From positions 223,943,501 through 224,007,500 of the forward strand of contig NC_091245.1 in assembly GCF_042477335.2 (NCBI RefSeq): a stretch of DNA of 64,000 bases, read 5' to 3'. Positions 22,562 to 33,938 of this stretch are shown in pieces; within the stretch, counting starts at the first letter, position 1, and the number at the start of each line of letters is the position of its first letter. Source of the DNA: Ovis canadensis. Lineage: Eukaryota > Chordata > Mammalia > Artiodactyla > Bovidae. A model generated the notes under the pieces. That model ran no database searches. It worked only from the letters and a program-made list of their open reading frames with translations, and had not been told where the DNA came from. Position numbers and translations under genes: made by a program.

Positions 22562-22758
22562 TGCTGCTGTGTTGGGCTTAGTCACTCAGTTGTGTCCAAT
22601 TCTATGACACTATAGACTGAAGCTCTTCTGTCTGTGGAATTCTCCAGCCAAGAATACTGAAGTGGGTTCCCATTTCCTTCCCCAGGTGTCTTCCCGACCC
22701 AGCAATTGAACCTGTGTCTCTTGCACTGCAGGTGCATTCTTTACTGCTGAGCCACTGG
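22562..22758 (-). mobile_element. Bov-tA-type SINE
   Basis: Antisense Bov-A core 'ccaagaatactgaagtggg' with the head 'gctgagccactgg' at the end. It is the third SINE in 750 bp. Confidence 0.9.
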
Positions 22759-24257
22759 TGTAGTACCTGAAATTTAGCTTGAAAAAAAGTAACTGATTAT
22801 GCGTTATATCTTTATGAGCTAAAATAAAGGATAATGACCGACTGTTTGATTGTCAGGGAGCACTATGTGTTTTAATTAGCACCTTTTACAAAAGGATTGT
22901 GAAAAATGAGCATGAATAATTTGATACCAGACAGCAGTACTTTATTGTTCTTAATGTTGATAGCAGTCATAGTGCAACAGAAATTCATTTAGAGATTTTG
23001 ACAGATTATGAACAGAAACATGACTTTTTACCTAAGTATATAATTATAAGCATTAACCAGTTTTGAGAATGTTTTCTCACATTTGTGTTTCTCCACATCT
23101 ACATAAATATTGACATTGCATTTTGTCATGTATTACCTTGACTTTTTAAAATATATAAAAATGGAGTTTCTTTCCTAGTCTTCAAACAAAGTAGAATTAA
23201 CCATTACATATTGACTCCCTGTCACATTTCATAGGCCATAACATAAATATCCAGACTTCATAACTTTTAATAGGAATAATCAATCATATATTTTCCTTTT
23301 TATGAAATTCCAGTGAATAGCTACCATTCCCCAAATAAACAGCAGTAAATTTAATGTTATTACATAGATTTCTTTCATATAATTTGGTCTAATAATTTTT
23401 GCAGCTCAAAACTCTTTATAATAAGCATTACAAAGCTTATTATAGAATTACATAAAAATATTCATTAAGAGAGAACATGTTAAACCTTTTAAAGTAATTT
23501 AATCACATAAAGAAGTAGTTTCTGTGTCACATAGTAAGTACTAATATACTCAAAGTAGATTCACTGAGTTTTTAAAATGTTAGATTTTTCATTCTTTTCA
23601 CTTGAGGACCTGTAACTTATTAAGTGACACACTGAATTTTTTACTGAAAAACAATCTTCAAATTGATCATCATATTTCTGTGATGGTCCTTGTATTATAG
23701 AAGAAAAGCTAAGCAGGCTATTAGGTCACAGAATTGAGTATACAGTTTAGGTCTTATTATTTCTATGACCTTGAGTAGTAATCCTGAGGCTTTTTTCTTT
23801 TTTTATATAGTGAAGATAAAAGAGTCATTGTATTTTTTTCTAAAAGGTCTTTGTGGATACCAGATGAAATAATTTATTAAAATTCCTGTAATTATTAGAT
23901 GCCATTACCATTAAGTAATGTTTTATCAATAAGAAATTCCCTTTATCCTTAATGTTTTCTATGTTATAAAAGTAGTAAAAAATAGAGAGTTTTGAGCATA
24001 TTTAGTGTAAGATCTTATTCTTAATATACTCATTCTATATTTTCATTTTGTGGTTTAAATTTAAAGAAATTTCATGGTCATTTTTGAAGCAAAATATGAA
24101 CGCATTCAATTAAATTCAAAACACTGATTGATGGTCCATGAAGCGTTGTGAAGAGATATTAAAAAATAAGCAAAGATAAATAACATGTGTTATTTCCTTC
24201 AAAATTGCTGAAAATACTAGGAATGTGATGATGAGGAAAACAGATATATGTTAGTAA
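22759..24257. other. No confident feature; possible MIR near 23745-23935
   Basis: AT-rich. A run with 'ctatgaccttgagtag', 'gaagataaaagag' and 'gatgaaataatttatt' in MIR-like order lies near 23760-23880, but it is too decayed for a firm call. Confidence 0.4.
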
Positions 24258-24543
24258 ATAAGAGAGGGAGAGGGTGGGATGATTTGGGACAATGGCATTG
24301 AAGCATGTATAATATCATATGTGAGACGAATCACCAGTCCACTTTCAATACATGATACAGGATGCTCGGGGCTGGTGCAATGGGATGACCCAGAGGGATG
24401 GTACGGGGAGGGAGGTGGGAGGGAGGTTCAGAATGAGGAACACATGTACACCAGTGGCAGATTTAAGCTGATGTATGGCAAAACCAATACAATATTGTAA
24501 AGTAATTAGCCTCCAATTAAAATAAATAATTTAAATTAAAAAA
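24258..24543 (+). mobile_element. Ruminant L1 (L1_BT-like) 3' UTR fragment
   Basis: Begins inside the 3' UTR at 'gagagggagagggtgggatg', passes 'ctcggggctggtgcaatggg' and 'gtatggcaaaaccaatacaa', and ends in an A-rich tail. It has no coding sequence. Confidence 0.92.
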
Positions 24544-24587
24544 ACAATTATTATGGTAACAAGGCCAAATGAAAGAATTGCTCAGGG

Positions 24588-24910
24588 CTCTCCCGGTGGT
24601 CCAGTGGTAAGAAATCAATCTTGCAACACAGGGGACACTGGTTCAATCACTGGTCCAGGAAGATCACACATGCCACCACCAACGAGGCCTGTGTGCCACA
24701 GCTAGAGCCTTTGCTCTGGAACCCGTGAGCCACAACTACTGAGCATATGTGCAGCCATCACTGAAGCTCTTGTACCTAGAGTCTATGCTCCACAACAAAG
24801 GAAGCCCTCAAACCGCAACTAGAGACGGGCCCCCACTCTTCACAACTGGAGAAAGCCTCTGTACAGAAATGAAGACCCAGTGAAGCCAAAAAATAAAGAA
24901 ATAAAGAAAG
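24588..24910 (+). mobile_element. CHR-type tRNA-derived SINE (long form)
   Basis: Head 'ggctctcccggtggtccag', then the family's serial phrases 'gagccacaactactgagc', 'ccgcaactagag' and 'gaagacccagtgaagcc', with an A-rich aataaag tail. Confidence 0.85.
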
Positions 24911-24962
24911 AATTGCTCAGTGAGGTTATATGAAGCATACTATAATAGCACTGAGTAAGGAG

Positions 24963-25101
24963 ACAGTATTTTTTATTTTTATTATTTATTTATTTTTGGC
25001 TGCATGGTTTATGGGATCCTAGTTCCCCAACCAGGAATCAAACCGATGCCCCCAGGATTGGAAGTGCAGAGTCTTAACCACTGGACCTCCAGGGAGGCCC
25101 C
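24963..25101 (-). mobile_element. CHR-type SINE (short form)
   Basis: Antisense: A/T-rich tail 'attatttatttatttttggc', 'gatcctagttccccaacc', and head 'taaccactggacctccaggg'. It is inverted relative to the CHR SINE about 50 bp upstream. Confidence 0.85.
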
Positions 25102-25945
25102 AGGAGACAGTCTTTTTAAATATTAGAACTAAAGGAATATTTCCTAGAGTAATAAAAATTTATTTAGAATTTGAAAATTAAAAAAAAAAAATAGAGCATA
25201 GAAGAGCGACAGGGGCAGAAAAAAGTAAGCTTAGTGAAGACAGAACATTACAAAAAGTGCTTGACCAGAGAACAATTGTGCTGTAATTGAAGAAGGATAT
25301 GAATTGTAGCACTGGAGCAGCTTCAGAGATATGGATTTCTTAATTTCATAGATGGCCAAACAGGTCTTATAAGGATTATGAACATTTTTCTCCATAAAGA
25401 ACAGAGAGCTATTGAAAATTTTAAAAGGTAGATATGGATTTTTTGTTTGTTTGGCAAGCAATTCAAACTGAGATCAATGAAAACTGACAAATGAAACATA
25501 TGGATAAATAAAGTCAAGTGAGGAAATTATTACTGTAAATCAGTTGTGAAATAATGAGATCTGAATTAGGATTTGACAAGAATATATAGTTGACCAATAT
25601 TCATCATGGAGTTAATGTCTAACTGGATTGGGTAGAGATGCAAAAGAGAGAGCATGTGAAGATAGTTTTGAGATTGTGTTACAATGAGGAAACTTTAAGT
25701 GAAATAGGAATTAGTAAATAGAAATTTGGGGTGAAGGAAGGAGTAGGAATGGTTAAAAGTATTTACAGATCTCCTAATAATATGCCAGACACGTTATCAG
25801 GCCTTGGACATAGATGAAGAAGTTTAAGGACTGTAAGCTGTGTCTTTAACTTCTAACATGTCCTCCTTGCCTGAAATGGGCTGGAACCAGAATAGCCATG
25901 TGAATTTTGAGGTTTTACAAACATTCAGTCCATACATGTGTCTTG
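25102..25945. other. No recognisable feature
   Basis: AT-rich, with an A-run at about 25180-25191. No gene or repeat is supported. Confidence 0.5.
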
Positions 25946-26170
25946 TGCTGTGCTGTGCTAAGTCCCTTCAATTGTGTCTGACTCTTTGCGACCCCACAGA
26001 CTGTGGCCTACCAGGCTCTTTTGTCCATGGGATTCTCCAGGCAAGAATACTGGAATGGATTGCTGTTTCTTACTCCAGGGATCTTCCTGATGCAGGGATG
26101 GAACATGTGTCTCTTCCATCTCCTGCATTGGCAGGCGGATTCTTTACCACTGGCACCACCTGGGAAGCCC
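25946..26170 (-). mobile_element. Bov-tA-type SINE
   Basis: Antisense copy with a (tgtgc) 3' edge, core 'ccaggcaagaatactggaat', and head 'accacctgggaagccc'. A short insertion ('cttccatctcctgcattgg') lies before the head. Confidence 0.92.
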
Positions 26171-26991
26171 AGAAAATGAATAATTGGCTTGGGTCCAAGT
26201 AACTGGACACACTCTCAAGGATGCTCATTTTGGAAGTTCATCTTTTTCGTTTGTTTGTTTGTTTCTAATTGGATTGGTTTGCATACAAGAAAAGATAGGC
26301 ATTTAAATTGAAGCAAAGTCAAGTGTAAAATATAGGTATTAGTTCATTGTCAGTCTGAGATCAATGAAAGCCTTATCTAGAAAGAGGTTCAGAGAAGACA
26401 GAAATCAAGAAACAGAAAATATGTAAAAAATTAAACACATACACATTTATTTAAGTTGAGAGATAGGAACCGCCCTCACCCCAGAAGAAAAAAATCCCAA
26501 ATCAATAGGTGGCAAGCACAGAATTCTTAGTTTAGCAGTGAAATTAATTACTTCCAATTCCTCAAGACTGCAAGAGTAAATAATTTGTCTAGAAATCAGT
26601 TCTGTGCACAACTGTCCCACATATAATTGGGATAATAATGGTAGCATAATATGGTAGGTGTTATACCAAGACAAATATTTCCCATTTAATCTCAGAGACT
26701 AAAAGTGACAACTGAGAATAAAAGCCACTAGGTGTACTACGTTCAGTGACTCATCAGCTCCTCGTGTCACCACCCTGCAGTAGGACATCACCACCTTAGT
26801 TTACTTATTTCAGCATATTTGGTGCTCCAGGCTCATACTCCCTGTTATTATTACAGGCAGTGCACTTGATGCAAAGTTAGGTTATCCTCTGGGAGAGCTC
26901 ACATTTGTATAGTCATTTAGTTCTTTCATTTTGGGAGAAGGAGTAGATCACTGAGTAGTTGTAACATCAAAAAAAGGTAAGGAGGATCCTA
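26171..26991. other. No recognisable feature
   Basis: Contains a short (GTTT)n run near 26250. No gene or repeat family is recognised. Confidence 0.5.
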
Positions 26992-27188
26992 GTTCAGTTC
27001 AGTTCAGTTCATTTCAGTCGCTCAGTCATGTCCGACTCTTTCTGACTCCATGAACCGCACATGCCAGGTTTCCATGTCCATCACCAACTCCCAGAGTCCA
27101 CCCAAACCCATGTCCATTGAGTTGGTGATGCCATCCAACCATCCCATCCTCTGTCCCATTCTCCTGCCCTCAATCTTTTGTAGCATTA
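26992..27188 (-). mobile_element. BovB LINE, short 3' fragment
   Basis: The terminal 195 bp of BovB with ttcag repeats at 26991-27008. It is truncated in the C-terminal tail at 'caatcttttgtagcatta'. A second BovB 3' end follows immediately. Confidence 0.88.
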
Positions 27189-27975
27189 GTTCAGTTCAGT
27201 CACTCAGTCATGTCCGACTCATTGTGGCCCCATGAATTGCAGCACGCCAGGCCTCCCTGTCCATCACCAACTCCTGGAGTTCACTCAGACTCACATCCAT
27301 CGAGTCAGTGATGCCATCCAGCCATCTCATCCTCTGTTGTCCTCTTCTCCTCCTGCCCCCAACCCCTCCCAGCATCAGAGTCTTTTCCAATGAGTCAGCT
27401 CTTCACATGAGGTGGCCAAGGTACTGGAGTTTCAGCTTTAGCATCAGTCCTTCCAAAGAACACCCAGGACTGATCTCCTTCAGAATGGACTGATTGGATC
27501 TCCTTGTAGTCCAAGGGACTCTCAAAAGTCTTCTCCAGCACCACAGTTCAAAAGCATCAGTTCTTCGGTGCTCAGCTTTCTTCACAGTCCAACTTTCACA
27601 TCCATACATGACTATTAGGAAAACCATAGCCTTGGCTAGACGGACCTTTGCTTGAAAAGTAATGTCTCTGCTTTTGAATATGTTATCTAGGTTGGTCATA
27701 ATTTTCCTTCCAAGGAGTAAGTGTCTTTTAATTTCATGGCTGCAATCACCATCTGCAGTGATTTTGGAGCCCCCAAAAATAAAGTCTGACACTCTTTCCA
27801 CTGTTTCCCCATCTATTTGCCATGAAGTGATGGGACCGGATGCCATGGTCTTAGTTTTCTGAATGTTGAGCTTTAAGCCAACTTTTTCACTCTCCTCTTT
27901 CACTTTCACCAAGAGGCTATTTAGTTCCTCTTCACTTTCTGCCATAAGGGTGGTGTCATCTGCATATCTGAGGTT
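27189..27975 (-). mobile_element. BovB LINE, 5'-truncated, abutting another BovB
   Basis: About 787 bp from the 3' terminus to the RT palm. On the minus strand a 180-codon frame (27945-27403) runs from just after the catalytic box through LKLNIQKTKTMA, GDCSHEIKRHL and ESWTVKKAEHRR to the tail. The YADD codons lie at about 27952-27963 and appear intact, but the element is truncated about 12 bp beyond. Low divergence. Confidence 0.94.
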
Positions 27976-28056
27976 ACCTGTCTTTATGTCATATGAAATC
28001 CAGTATATTATCTAGGACTTTCTTCTTTCCGGTATGTGTATGCTATGAAGAGAGGG

Positions 28057-28262
28057 GGCTTCCCTCATGGCTCTGCTATAAAGAATCCACCTACAGTGCA
28101 GCAGACACAGATTTGATCCCTGGGTTGGGAAGATCCCCTGGAGGAGGGCATGGTATCCCATTCTAGTATTTTCACCTGGAGAATCACCACAGACAGAGGA
28201 ATCTGGCAGGCTACAGTCCATGGGTTCACAAAGAGTCGGACCCGACGGAAGTGACTGAACAC
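28057..28262 (+). mobile_element. Bov-tA-type SINE
   Basis: Head 'ggggcttccctcatggctc', 'gggaagatcccctggagg', and 3' end 'gtcggacccgacggaagtga'. It lies 80 bp beyond the BovB truncation point. Confidence 0.93.
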
Positions 28263-29460
28263 ATGTGCACGCAGGGAGTGCAGTGTGATGTCAGATGCTG
28301 CAGAACATGACTCCACCAAAACCCAGTAAAATCCACTGATTCAAAACATCATCTTAATTTGTGGGAGGCTTTTCTCTGAGGTATAAATAAGATACTCAGT
28401 ATTAACAACATCTTTGCCTCCTCTGTTCTTCAAAGTTCTATGTATTGTTTTATACACAACTGGTTGGAGGAAAGGAAATAGTGTCTTAATCAAAAGTAGA
28501 AGATAGTCATAGGCCCTACTCTAACTGAGACACAACATCTGTGCTCATATTCCCATGGCTAGAAGTAAGTTATACGATCACATCTTCTGGCAAAGGAAGC
28601 TGGAAATTTCAGCCCAATTTTGTGCCCAAGAAGAGGAGGAAAAGAACACATACCAGTTACTCTGTTTCTTCTCTGGTCTGCCAGTTTGCTTCCTGGCCTC
28701 TTCATATCCCATACAAATAGCAGTCACTTAATTCTCAAGGGATTCAATCACAATCAATCAGAATAATTTAGGTTATGTTCATTAACTGACAAAGGCAGTG
28801 TCTTAGCGGCTTAATGCCACTTAAATTTATTTGTCACTCCACAATACAAGCCCGGTATAGTTTAGCAGAGGGGTTCTGACTATAGTGATCACACAGGGAA
28901 TCAATGTGGTAGAAGCTTCAGAAAGGTGTATACTTCCGTTGTCACCAGGGCAGGGGGAGCAGAACACAGAACTCATATAACTGTTGCCAACATTTCGCTG
29001 GCTAATGCAAGCAACTCGTCCATAACAGCTTCCAAAATTTTATAGTAGTAATGTTCCCAGGAGGAGAAATGCAATATGTATATTAGATCTTTATGACCTT
29101 TCTACAATTCCAATTATTACATTCACTTCAAAGTCCCAAATATCTAGTAACTGTACAATAGTCTCCATTAGGTCATTGTTTGTATGGTTATTCATGACTT
29201 ATTAAGCTGTGAACTGAAAAGAAATTTGTCCTTCTCATCCAGTATGTAATGATGAACAAGGAGAAAATGACCACTTTGCACACTTCAAGAGTGGAGATGG
29301 GACATCACATACAGAGGTCACTGGTTTATAAAAATTATGAAATCTTACTGAGTAGACTTTGTAAAAGTTTACTTCTATGTTGACAGGAGAAGTTCCTTAA
29401 CTAGATTCAGATTCTGCTGTTTGGAAGGAATAGCATTGTCAAGTATCTTCAGTGTCTTGC
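28263..29460. other. Unclassified; possible old DNA-transposon or LTR remnant
   Basis: About 28795-29080 contains phrases ('gcggcttaatgccactt...atttatttgtcactc', 'caccagggcagggggagcag', 'ctggctaatgcaagcaactc') whose order reminds me of an ancient mammalian MER-type interspersed repeat. I cannot name the family, and no gene is seen. Confidence 0.3.
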
Positions 29461-29464
29461 GTAT

Positions 29465-29508
29465 GTGTGTGTGTGTGTCTGTGTGTATGTCCACACAGAC
29501 ACACACAC
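29465..29508. repeat. TG/AC dinucleotide inverted repeat
   Basis: A TG-rich run turns into its own complement. Arms 29469-29485 and 29492-29508 are perfectly complementary over 17 bp with a 6-base spacer (tatgtc). The CTG/CAG interruption is mirrored in both arms. Confidence 0.93.
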
Positions 29509-29509
29509 G

Positions 29510-30770
29510 TGAGCAAGCATGCCCACCTTATATCCTTCCTCACTCTCATCCTTTGATTGCATCATCTAAAGTGGTCCTTTGGAAATGTGTTCTCATTGGG
29601 GCCTACACAGCTTCCACTGCTTTTATCCTACTATTGAAAGTTTGGGGGCAAAGAAATGTTTTAATCCTTAATAGAGAAAACCACAATTACATTAAGCTCT
29701 TGCTATTCTTGGTAACACAGTTTCCCCAAAAGAAAGACAAGAAGGCTCGTCTGTTTCCTTCTAGAAATATCTGTGTTCCAGTAAGTTTTTTTCTTCCTAG
29801 ACATAGGTCTTAAGATGGCTTTATTTCTCAATAGGTGGGAAAGAAAGACCCTTAGTTTGTACTTTGTCACAAGGCTGAGTGATCTTGTTTAATGGGAAGT
29901 TTAATGGACATTTATCACTCAAACAACTTTGGACTCATTTACTAGATTTTGAGGCCAGAAGCAGCTGGGTTTTTTAACTGGCAAGGCCACACATTTCTGG
30001 ACTTTATTTATTCTCTTACATTTCTGCCTGAAAACTGTCAACTCTTTTCTGTGCTTGGGCTCATTTCTCTTGTTTAGTACTCTGGTAAAAGCAGAAAATA
30101 AATGCCAACAAACACTATCACTCCATTTCTTTCCAAACAGTTCCCACAGAGCTGCAGTCTTGTTAAGGACATGGACTGCCTTCCAAGTTACCAACCATAA
30201 CAGTTTTGCCAACTGTATTGTCTCTTCATAAAATAGATCTTTAGTTTTCTACCTGCTGATACCAGTTTCCTCATAGATCACTCCTAAAATGTTCATCTAT
30301 TTGTATCAGTTACGGCGGCACTCTGACCATCAAATAATTTCTGCACTGATTAAAGAAACCCTATAAAGCCTGAAACAAATAGCTCCATCATGAACAGTGG
30401 TACAAACTGCACAAAGTTACTTTCTAACTAATATGTTCTAAACACACATTCCTAGTCTGTAGCCTATTCTTTACAAATCTGTTTATAACTTCTAGGAAGT
30501 CCAGTGTCTATTATCTGATAAGAACATTTTTTCTTTTCCAAACAAAGTGCTAGAATATGATATAATACAGTTTTTAATCCCACATCGCTCCTTTGTGCTA
30601 TTACTGGCAAATACATTTCTAGATGCTATGGCCCCAACAATATATGTATATAGTTTTGTGCAATTGATTGCAAAATCCATCACAAGCATAATGGATAATT
30701 TCTTAATAATGTCCTTTATAATTGTACAGTTAGTTTTGCTGTTGTTCTTTTTTTCCATGTGAATTCATAT
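29510..30770. other. No recognisable feature
   Basis: Several open stretches of up to about 100 codons occur on both strands (for example minus 30212-29919), without recognisable domains, signal peptides or conserved motifs. No repeat family is assigned. Confidence 0.45.
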
Positions 30771-30774
30771 TACT

Positions 30775-32480
30775 AGGTGGGATCACTTACTTTAAGCCTG
30801 AAGCTAGTATTTCTTATAAAGCAGATCTGGTAGAAACAAATTATGTCTGTTTTTGTCTGTATGGGAATGCTTTATCTTTACTTCATTTTTGAAAGATAGC
30901 AGATAGCATTCCTGGATACATAATTCTATTTGACAAGATTTCTTTCTTTGCCTACTCTTTCCTTTGAACACTATGAATATGACATCCTACTTCCTGACTT
31001 CCATTGTTTCTGGTGAGAAATAAGCTGGTAAACTTAGTGAGGTCCACTTCTAAGTGAGCAGTCATTATTCTCTTAAACTACTTTCAAGATTTTCTCTTTG
31101 ACTTTGTCTTTCAGCATTTTTACTTTAATGTTTCTACTTGTAGATATCTGCATTTATCATACTTGAGTTTGATGAAACTTCTGGATGTACAGGTTAATGT
31201 TTCCAAAAAATACAGAAGTTTCCTGCCATTATTTCTCTAAATATTTTTCTCCTTCTTTCTTTTCCTCTTCTCTGGTACTACCATTATGAATATAGGCATA
31301 CCTTGAAGATATTACATGCTCGGTTTCAGACCACCTCAATAAAGTGAATATTACAATAAAGCAAGTTACACAATCTTTTTGTTTCCTAGTGCATATAAAA
31401 GTTATGTTCACACTATATTGTACTCTAAGGACAATAGCATTATGTCTAAAAACCCAGTATGTACATACCTTAATTAAAAATTCTTTATTACTAAAAATTG
31501 CTACCCATCATTTCAGTCTTCAATGAGTCATAATATTTTTGCTGATGCAGGATTTGAAAAATTTCAAAAATTACCAAAATATTACACTGAAATGCAAATG
31601 GAGCAACTAGTGTTGGAAGAATCGCACCTATAGATTTGCACTGTTGCCACAAACCTTTAATTTGCAAAAAAATGAAATATCTGAAAAGTACAATAAAGTG
31701 ACATGCAGTAAAACAAAGTATACCTGTATGTTGGTGTGTTAACAGTGTCCAGCTTTTAAAACCTTTGTTTTTCTTCATTCTATTTTTTTCTTTTCTTCAA
31801 ATTGTATGATCTTCAATCACTTATTATCTACTTGACTAAATCTTTCAGTTCAAATATACTCTTAAACCACTCTAGTAAATTTTTAAAATTTCTATTATTG
31901 TACTTTTCAACTCTAAAATTTTCATTTTATCCTTCTTGTATTATAATTTCTAAATTTTTGTAGATATTCTTTATCTGATACTACTTTCTCATCATACCTT
32001 TCTTTGCCTGCTTAAATATGTTTTTCTTTAGTTCTATAAGTATGTTTATATTTGCTAATATAAAGTTTTTCTTTAAATCCAGCATTGGTTGACTATAGCA
32101 GGTGACTTTTGTTGCCTGCTTAGTTTCTTTGGTGTATGGGTCATACTTTCCTGGTTCTTTTACATCTCTCCCTTTTTTTTAATTAGAAACTGGACATTTT
32201 ATATAATATATTATGGCAGTTTGAGGTATTCTTCCTCCCTCTAGTATGGAGCTTGTTACTTGTTCATTTCCTTGTTTAATGACTGACTAGATTATTCTGG
32301 TGAGATCTATTTTGACGCCCCCCACCTTCCAGTGTGAAAATTCTTATGTTACTCCTAAGGGATACATCCTTGGGTATGTCCATAGTCACTGTAAGATGAC
32401 AGTGATTTTTGGCAGAGCTCTCTTTCCTTGTCTTTCTCTTATTATACTGTGAGCTGATTGCTCTATTGTTTTCAACAGTA
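30775..32480 (-). mobile_element. Old L1M-type LINE, 5' portion, antisense, split by Tigger1
   Basis: The plus strand follows the antisense of the ORF1-side region of mammalian L1M: 'cctgaagctagtatttctta', 'cttccattgtttctggtgag', 'caagattttctctttgactt', 'ccattatttctctaaatatt', and after the interruption 'tgttggtgtgtt', 'ttgtacttttcaactctaaa' and 'agaaactggacatttta'. Very diverged, without an ORF. The Tigger1 sits cleanly inside it. Confidence 0.7.
31293..31726. mobile_element. Tigger1-derived non-autonomous element, both ends present
   Basis: A 434-bp element bounded by Tigger1 terminal inverted repeats: the left end has 'ggcataccttgaagatatt', and the right end 'acaaagtatacctg' is its imperfect inverse. 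TA flanks both sides (31291-31292 and 31727-31728). The interior lacks all transposase sequence, so it is an internally deleted copy mobilised in trans. Interior phrases 'gcatataaaagttatgttca' and 'aattaccaaaatatt' match the two Tigger1 ends. Confidence 0.85.
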
Positions 32481-33079
32481 CTCTGCATACTTTGCCTCAC
32501 AGGCTAATCCAATCAAACTAAGGCTCCTTACAAGGTAATGTTTCAAAGGTCAGTATTTGAGATTTATTCTGATCTCATAAGTGTTCTTCTTATCCATGTC
32601 TTTCACTATTTCTGAAAAACTGGCAGTCATGAAGTTTAGCCTATTTCTCCAATGAATCTATAAATCTCCCCTAATTATTTCTTACTACTATTTCCACTAT
32701 TTCTGAGAGTACCATTAGGCACAAACTTCTGCATAGTCTGTGGCATATGAAGTCAGTTCTTTTGGCAACACATCACAGCTCTCTGTTCTATGGCTGTGTC
32801 TCCCCACAGGAAAAAAAATCTCTGAGCCATAGCATTAGTGCTAGGGATGGAGAAAATGACATTCTTTTAAGTGACACTCCTACTTTACATACACAATGTA
32901 TGTCAGTGCATGGAGGAAAACAGACTTAGGTCTACTTAGTTTGCCTTTCTTGTCATGGGACTCCCATCTGATAAGCCAGAGCAAAGGGTAATCAGGATCC
33001 CAGTATCCACAGTTGCATCCAACTTTAGGTAGAATTTCTGTTACATAAATGGGGGATGGACAGAATTAGATCAGTTCAC
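32481..33079. other. No recognisable feature
   Basis: AT-rich. A few L1M-like words may extend the preceding element, but I cannot place its true end. Confidence 0.4.
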
Positions 33080-33122
33080 TTCATTCATTCAGTCATGTCC
33101 AAGTCTTTGTAACCCCATGAGT
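33080..33122 (-). mobile_element. Bov-A SINE, very short 3' fragment
   Basis: 'ttcattcagtcatgtccaag' followed by 'tctttgtaaccccatgag' matches only the extreme 3' end of Bov-A/BovB. Confidence 0.7.
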
Positions 33123-33527
33123 CCCTACCTTTTGATATTATTTTCTAGAATCCAACCTCTCACTGGCGGGTTCCTGAAAGCAGGATACAAAATGCTGATG
33201 TCTTGTCCCTCCTGAGCAGATGGTCTTCTGACTGGAAGCTGGAGGCAAGAGGTAGCCCTGTCTTCCTGGTTGTACCAGTTTGCAATAGCTTCTGCCTCAC
33301 TGAGCTGCAAGGAAGAGGGATGGTGTGGGTCTTCATTAACATAGAACTCTTAAAATTCTTACTGACTTTTACTAAATTTTCTTGGACAAGTGTGTTAATA
33401 TGCTTTATGGCCTCCAGTTCTCTTCTAAGGAATGTAAATCTTGCTGTTCTATCAAATTTGTCATTCTTAGCAATTTTACTTGGGAGAAGATCCATGGAAC
33501 TCCTTTTTCCTTATCATGAAAAAACAA
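33123..33527 (-). pseudogene. Unidentified broken reading frame between SINEs
   Basis: On the minus strand a frame open from 33495 reads about 45 residues of non-repetitive, charged, protein-like sequence (…DKFDRTARFTFLRRELEAI…, then …NTLVQENLVKVSK…). A second minus frame from 33310 continues with …SEAEAIANWYNQEDRATS…. Together they look like one frame with a shift near 33330-33360. Composition is less AT-biased than the flanks. I do not recognise the protein. It could be an old processed pseudogene, a transposon or LTR-element ORF, or chance. SINEs on both sides hide where the parent sequence would continue. Confidence 0.3.
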
Positions 33528-33529
33528 AA

Positions 33530-33737
33530 AGTGAAAGTTAACTCAGTCATGTCTGACTCTTTGCGACACCATGGACTGTAGCCTGCTGGACTCCTCTGTC
33601 CATGGAATTCTCCAGGCAAGAATACTCAAGTAGATTCCCGTTTCCTTCTCCAGGGGATCTTCCCAAATCAGGGGTAGAACTCAGGTCTCCTGCATTGCAG
33701 GCAGATTCTTTACCATTTGAGCTACCGGGGAAGCCCC
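33530..33737 (-). mobile_element. Bov-A2-type SINE
   Basis: Antisense copy starting with the 'agtgaaagttaactcagtc' edge, core 'ccaggcaagaatactcaagt', head 'gagctaccggggaagcccc'. First of two same-orientation copies placed end to end. Confidence 0.93.
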
Positions 33738-33739
33738 AA

Positions 33740-33938
33740 AGTGAAAGTTGTGTCTGACTCTGCGACCCCACAGACTGTAGCCATCCAGGCTCCTCTGTTC
33801 ATGGAATTTTCCAGCCAAGAATACGGGAGTGGGTAGCTGTTCCCTTCTCCAGGGTATCTTCCCAAGTCAGGGATCAAACCCACGTCTCCTACATTGCAGG
33901 TGGATTCTTTACCAGGTGAGGTACCTAGGAAGCCTACA
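33740..33938 (-). mobile_element. Bov-A2-type SINE (tandem with preceding)
   Basis: Begins 'aaagtgaaagttgtgtctga' only 2 bp after the previous head and ends with the head 'gaggtacctaggaagcc'. The shared 'agtgaaagt' edge suggests insertion into the flank of the first copy or a tandem duplication. Confidence 0.92.

Noticed and set aside
29421..29813. 130-codon open frame on the plus strand
   Set aside because: It runs through the TG/AC dinucleotide repeat (Cys/Val and Thr/His runs) and shows no domain; open by chance.
29919..30212. 97-codon open frame on the minus strand with Lys/Cys-rich content
   Set aside because: No recognisable motif, no supporting start context and no splice structure. 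I could not tie it to a family, so it was not called a gene.
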